From NCBI GenBank assembly GCA_031411575.1, contig JANOBJ010000113.1, positions 1 to 9,083 of the forward strand: 9,083 nt of DNA, read 5' to 3'. Positions 5,897-9,083 of this stretch are shown in pieces. The notes beneath the pieces are model-generated. The model was not told the DNA's origin. It made no database searches and saw only the letters and a program-made list of their open reading frames with translations. The translations under genes and the position numbers were made by a program. Origin of the DNA: JANOBJ01 sp031411575. Lineage in GTDB: Bacteria; Pseudomonadota; Gammaproteobacteria; Burkholderiales; Burkholderiaceae_C. Within the stretch, counting starts at the first letter, position 1; every line of letters begins with the position of its first letter.

Positions 5897-7123
5897 TCAG
5901 ATGCGGATGGCCTGCGCCGGGTCCATGGCCGCGGCGCGGCGCGCGGGCGCAATTGCAGCCAGGACGCCGCACACGGTGGCAATCAGTGCCACCTGCACGG
6001 CCAGCACCGGCTGCAGCGTGATGTCAAACAGCGGCAACCCGTCAGAGCCCCGCACAAAGTTGGTAAACAGCCAGATCATGCCCACTGCGAGCGCCACCCC
6101 CAACACCGAACCCAGCGCGCCTACCACCGCGCCCTGCACCAGGAACAGCCGCAGGATCTGGCCGCGCGTGGCACCCATGGCCCGCAAGATGCCGATCTCG
6201 CGGCGCTTTTGCACCACCGACACCACCAGCACGCTGGCGATGCCCAGCACCACCACCACCAGCACCACCGCGCGGATCAGCCCGGTGCTGACCGACTGCG
6301 CGTTGAGTGCCGAGACCAGCTGGGCATTGCTTTCCTGCCAGCTTTCTATCTTGTATGGGAACTGGCGGCGCAGGCTTTCGGCCAGTGCCTGCGCGGCCCA
6401 CACGTCCTTGACGGTCAGATCGATCGTGGTGGCGCCACCGGGAAGGCCGAGCAGATTCTGCGCGGCACGCAGCGGCACGATCACGGTACGGCGGTTTAGC
6501 TCCTTGACGCCCAGGTCCACCAGCGCGGTCACGCGCACCGAGTCGTTCACCGCGCCGGTCTGAACCGTGAGACGGTCGCCCACGCGAACGCCCAGGTCAG
6601 CGGCCAGGTCGCGGCCCAGAATCGCCTCGCCGGGCGCAAGGCGCGCGGTGCCGCTCACAACCTTGGCGCGCAGGCCCACGATGCGGTCATACCGGTCCAG
6701 ATCCACACCCACCAGTGATATGGCTTGTGTGGCCTCGCCACGCAGCGCCAGGCCGCCGCCCGCCACCATCGGCGACACCGCCGCAATGGCCGGCAGGCGT
6801 TCCAGCAGCGGTACCAGCGCCTGCCAGTTGGCGACCGAGCGCAGGCGCTGGGCGCGCGGCTGCGTCTGCGTCAGCCCGGTGGCGCCGGGCACGGCTGGCG
6901 CAGCGGGCGTCACCACGTCGTCGGGCGAGCGCAGCGTGACATGCGCCTGAGCGCCCAGCGTCTTGTTGAGTGTGTTGCTCTGGAGCCCACTGATGAGTGC
7001 CGAGATGTAGGCAATCACCGCCACTCCTGCCGCCACACCCACGATGATCAGCAGCGTCTGCATGCGCCCTTCACGCAGAAAGCGCAGTGCCACGCGCGAT
7101 TCAAATCCGAGCCAGGGCGTCAT
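5897..7123 (-). CDS. ABC exporter permease (MacB/LolC/FtsX family)
   Basis: This is a 408-residue inner-membrane protein with the MacB-superfamily layout. There is one N-terminal membrane helix (~22-46, TLLIIVGVAAGVAVIAYISAL) and a large periplasmic domain (~47-280, MacB-PCD-like). Three C-terminal helices (~282-304, ~328-355, ~373-393) follow. The stretch QKRREIGILRAMGATRGQ (305-322) after the second helix is the family hallmark, the coupling segment that contacts the ATPase. With four helices per chain it would act as a homodimer with the downstream ATPase. Unlike MacB, the ATPase is a separate protein, as in LolCDE or YknYZ. The ATG at 7121-7123 is 14 bases after the adaptor's stop; no strong Shine-Dalgarno is visible. 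The substrate cannot be predicted. Confidence 0.92.
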   Translation of the reverse strand: MTPWLGFESRVALRFLREGRMQTLLIIVGVAAGVAVIAYISALISGLQSNTLNKTLGAQAHVTLRSPDDVVTPAAPAVPGATGLTQTQPRAQRLRSVANWQALVPLLERLPAIAAVSPMVAGGGLALRGEATQAISLVGVDLDRYDRIVGLRAKVVSGTARLAPGEAILGRDLAADLGVRVGDRLTVQTGAVNDSVRVTALVDLGVKELNRRTVIVPLRAAQNLLGLPGGATTIDLTVKDVWAAQALAESLRRQFPYKIESWQESNAQLVSALNAQSVSTGLIRAVVLVVVVLGIASVLVVSVVQKRREIGILRAMGATRGQILRLFLVQGAVVGALGSVLGVALAVGMIWLFTNFVRGSDGLPLFDITLQPVLAVQVALIATVCGVLAAIAPARRAAAMDPAQAIRI

Positions 7124-7137
7124 GGGTACGGGGGCTC

Positions 7138-8433
7138 TCAGCGCCCCATGGCGTTGCTGAGCGCCGAGCCGGCGTCTTGTCTGCCCGTGCCGGGCGCCGC
7201 CGCCTGGCCGGGCCGCCAGGGCAATACGCGCGCACGCACGCGCTGGTCGTCCTTGAGGGCGCCGCCCAGCAGCACCACATCGCCCGCGGCCAGACCGTCC
7301 AGCACCTCGACAGCGTCCAGCGTGCGCACGCCAAGCTTCACGGTGCGCGCCCGCGAGTGGCCGTCAGCGCTCACCAGCACGGTGGCCGACGCCTCGCCAG
7401 GCGGCGTTCGCAGGGCCGCAAGCGGCAGCACCAGCGCGCTGTCAAGCCGTGCGGTTTCCACCTCCACCGACAGCGTCATGTCCTCCCGCAAAAAGGCGGG
7501 TGGCTGCTGGGCCAGCGTGAACTTCACCTCCACTGCGCCGCGCTGCGCGTCAACTGCCGGCGCAATGGACAGTACCCGCGCCGCGAAGCGCTGCGTGGCA
7601 AAGGCATCGGCCACCACCATGGCCTGCTGGCCGGTTTGCAATTGATCCAGGAAGCGCTCGTCCACCTGTGCCAGCAGTTGCGTGGGGCCCGCCAGCGCCA
7701 GGCTCATTAAGGCCTTGCCGGGCTGCACGATCTGCCCGGGCTCGACCGCGCGCACCAGCACCTTGGCATCGGCTGGCGCCAGCACCACCGTCTGTGCCAG
7801 CCGCGCGCGCGCCGACTGCGTGGCACCCTGCGCCAGTGCCAGCTGGGCCTGAGCCTGCAGCAAGTCGGTGCCGGCCTCGTCGTTGGCCTGGGTCTGGGCG
7901 CGGGCGCTGGCTTGCTGGGCACGCGCTACCTCCACCGCCCGGCGCGCATCATCGAGCCGCGAGCCACTCACGAAGCCCTGCGCCACCAGCTGTTCGGTTC
8001 GGGAAAGCTCGGCCCGTGCGGCGCGCAGCGTGGCATCGGTCTGAGCCAGTGCGGCGCCTGCCGCGGCACGGCCGGTGCTGCGCAGGCCCGCCAGCCGGGC
8101 TGCGGCCTGGCGCTCGCCCGCAATCGCCTGGCCGAGCGCGGCAGCCAGTTCGTCAGACTCCAGCCGCAGCAACGCCTCGCCTTTTCGCACCTGCACGCCC
8201 TCGGCCACCAGCACCTGGCTGACCCGACCAGTGAGGGTGCTGCCCACCTCCACGCGCGAGAGCGTGGCCACCCGGGCCGAGAACTGCAGCGTGCGCACCA
8301 ATGGCGCCTGTTTCAGCGCCACTGCATCCACCTGCGGGCTGCGCAGCGCCAGCCAGGCAGCAACGGTGCCCACCGCCAGGAGTACAACCCCCGCCATCCA
8401 GAACCAGCGGCGTTGTACGGGCGAGGGCGTCAT
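7138..8433 (-). CDS. HlyD/MacA-type periplasmic adaptor subunit of the ABC exporter
   Basis: This 431-residue membrane-fusion protein links the inner-membrane permease to an outer-membrane channel. An uncleaved N-terminal anchor spans ~10-30 (WFWMAGVVLLAVGTVAAWLAL). The first half of the lipoyl/barrel-sandwich domain is at ~64-92 (GRVSQVLVAEGVQVRKGEAL). A long Ala/Gln/Arg-rich alpha-helical hairpin covers ~95-213. The second lipoyl half follows at ~218-245 (LAPADAKVLVRAVEPGQIVQPGK). A beta-barrel (~250-330) and a membrane-proximal domain (~330-405) complete the protein. The last ~25 residues are low-complexity. The long hairpin suggests contact with a TolC-like protein, but none is encoded here. 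The gene starts 14 bases after the ruvB stop, so it may be transcribed from a ruv promoter; I see no separate promoter. Confidence 0.92.
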   Translation of the reverse strand: MTPSPVQRRWFWMAGVVLLAVGTVAAWLALRSPQVDAVALKQAPLVRTLQFSARVATLSRVEVGSTLTGRVSQVLVAEGVQVRKGEALLRLESDELAAALGQAIAGERQAAARLAGLRSTGRAAAGAALAQTDATLRAARAELSRTEQLVAQGFVSGSRLDDARRAVEVARAQQASARAQTQANDEAGTDLLQAQAQLALAQGATQSARARLAQTVVLAPADAKVLVRAVEPGQIVQPGKALMSLALAGPTQLLAQVDERFLDQLQTGQQAMVVADAFATQRFAARVLSIAPAVDAQRGAVEVKFTLAQQPPAFLREDMTLSVEVETARLDSALVLPLAALRTPPGEASATVLVSADGHSRARTVKLGVRTLDAVEVLDGLAAGDVVLLGGALKDDQRVRARVLPWRPGQAAAPGTGRQDAGSALSNAMGR

Positions 8434-8447
8434 GGCGTCTTGAACGT

Positions 8448-9083
8448 TCAGGCGCCGGACTCGAATAGCCCGGTGCCGGTTCGTGGCGGCGTCACGCCCA
8501 GGTGACGGTAGGCCGCCAGCGTGGCCACGCGTCCGCGCGGCGTGCGCTGCAAATAGCCCTGCTGGATCAGGTAGGGCTCGATCACATCCTCGATCGTGTC
8601 GCGCTCCTCGCCGATGCTGGCTGCGATGTTGTCCAGCCCCACCGGGCCGCCGTCAAAGCGGTGAATCACGGCTTCCAGCAGCTTCCTGTCCATCACGTCA
8701 AAGCCTTGCGGGTCCACATCCAGCATGGCCAGTGCGCGGTTGGCGATATCGAGCGTGATGCGGCCGTCGCCCTTCACGTCGGCGTAGTCGCGCACGCGGC
8801 GCAGCAGCCGGTTGGCAATGCGCGGCGTGCCGCGTGAACGCCGCGCGATCTCGATACCGCCCTCAGCGTCCATCGGCGCCTTGAGCAGCCCCGCGCTGCG
8901 CGTGACAATGCGGCCCAGCTCGTCGGCGCTGTAGAACTCCAGCCGCGAGACGATGCCAAAGCGGTCACGCAGCGGGTTGGTCAGCATGCCCGCGCGCGTG
9001 GTCGCGCCCACCAGCGTGAACGGCTGCAGATCGAGCTTGATGCTGCGCGCGGCTGGCCCCTCGCCGATCATGATGTCGATCTG
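8448..9083 (-). CDS. ruvB: Holliday junction branch-migration helicase RuvB (N-terminal part outside window)
   Basis: The visible 211 residues are the C-terminal part of RuvB, the AAA+ motor that drives branch migration with RuvA before RuvC cuts. Numbered from the Met at 9071, MIGEGPAARSI leads into sensor 1 GATTRAG and the LRDRFG block with the arginine finger. Sensor 2 lies in RGTPRIANRLLRRVRDYA, followed by the winged-helix domain with GLDNIAASIGEERDTIEDVIEPYLIQQGY and a TPRGRVAT end. The frame runs through the window edge (four more residues, Q-I-D-I, precede that Met), so the Met is internal. Roughly 130-150 residues, including Walker A and B, are missing. The C-terminal extension after RVAT is about 26 residues, longer than I recall for E. 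coli. It is the first visible gene of the minus-strand cluster. Confidence 0.97.
   Translation of the reverse strand, partial: QIDIMIGEGPAARSIKLDLQPFTLVGATTRAGMLTNPLRDRFGIVSRLEFYSADELGRIVTRSAGLLKAPMDAEGGIEIARRSRGTPRIANRLLRRVRDYADVKGDGRITLDIANRALAMLDVDPQGFDVMDRKLLEAVIHRFDGGPVGLDNIAASIGEERDTIEDVIEPYLIQQGYLQRTPRGRVATLAAYRHLGVTPPRTGTGLFESGA

Noticed and set aside
5893..5982. 30-residue N-terminal extension of the ABC ATPase
   Set aside because: It overlaps the end of the permease gene; the Met at 5892 gives the normal family length and N-terminus.
5185..6563. Several plus-strand open frames opposite the ATPase and permease genes
   Set aside because: Antisense shadows without motifs; the minus-strand genes have complete family signatures.
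8441..8450. Perfect 10-base palindrome TGAACGTTCA at the ruvB stop codon
   Set aside because: Includes the stop codon, is short enough to occur by chance, and nothing around it suggests an operator.

Overview
The window is GC-rich, densely packed chromosomal DNA. It most likely comes from a betaproteobacterium of the order Burkholderiales, family Comamonadaceae (Acidovorax / Rhodoferax / Polaromonas type). That placement rests on the strongly GC-biased codon use, the proteobacterial forms of TtcA and RuvB, and two kinds of short interspersed sequence that I recall as common in that family: an AT-rich GCTAT...ATAGC element and a GC-rich intergenic CCCC...GGGG element. The placement is from memory, not from a search.

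Plus-strand half (1-5169). The 3' part of ttcA (tRNA 2-thiocytidine synthesis) is followed by a small DUF4136-type outer-membrane lipoprotein and a histidine-phosphatase/GpmB-like enzyme. The phosphatase overlaps by 29 bases a PLP- and metal-dependent D-threonine-aldolase/D-serine-dehydratase-like enzyme. A 93-base gap filled by a GC-rich repeat separates these from a large 572-residue membrane protein. The first ~385 residues of that protein look like alkylglycerol monooxygenase (AGMO/TMEM195, a di-iron fatty-acid-hydroxylase-superfamily enzyme), including the AGMO-like C-terminal membrane segments. Its last ~185 residues are a YhhN/TMEM86 lysoplasmalogenase domain. Both families cleave ether-type lipids, so this is a candidate single-chain ether-lipid-cleaving enzyme and the most interesting object here.

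Minus-strand half (5176-9083). Reading right to left, the 3' part of ruvB (Holliday-junction motor) is followed 14 bases on by a tripartite ABC export system: a HlyD/MacA-type periplasmic adaptor, a MacB/LolC/FtsX-type permease and a LolD/MacB-type ATPase. Gaps between these genes are 14 and 4 bases, so they are almost certainly one operon. No outer-membrane TolC partner or substrate gene lies in the window. The two halves converge with only 6 bases between the stop codons.

A near-identical 20-base AT-rich element occurs twice inside coding sequence, 3.7 kb apart and in the same reading frame. It supplies the hydrophobic core of the lipoprotein signal peptide and one membrane segment of the lysoplasmalogenase domain. 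I saw no tRNA, rRNA, CRISPR array, insertion sequence or prophage gene. The only gene-free stretches are all under 100 bases.
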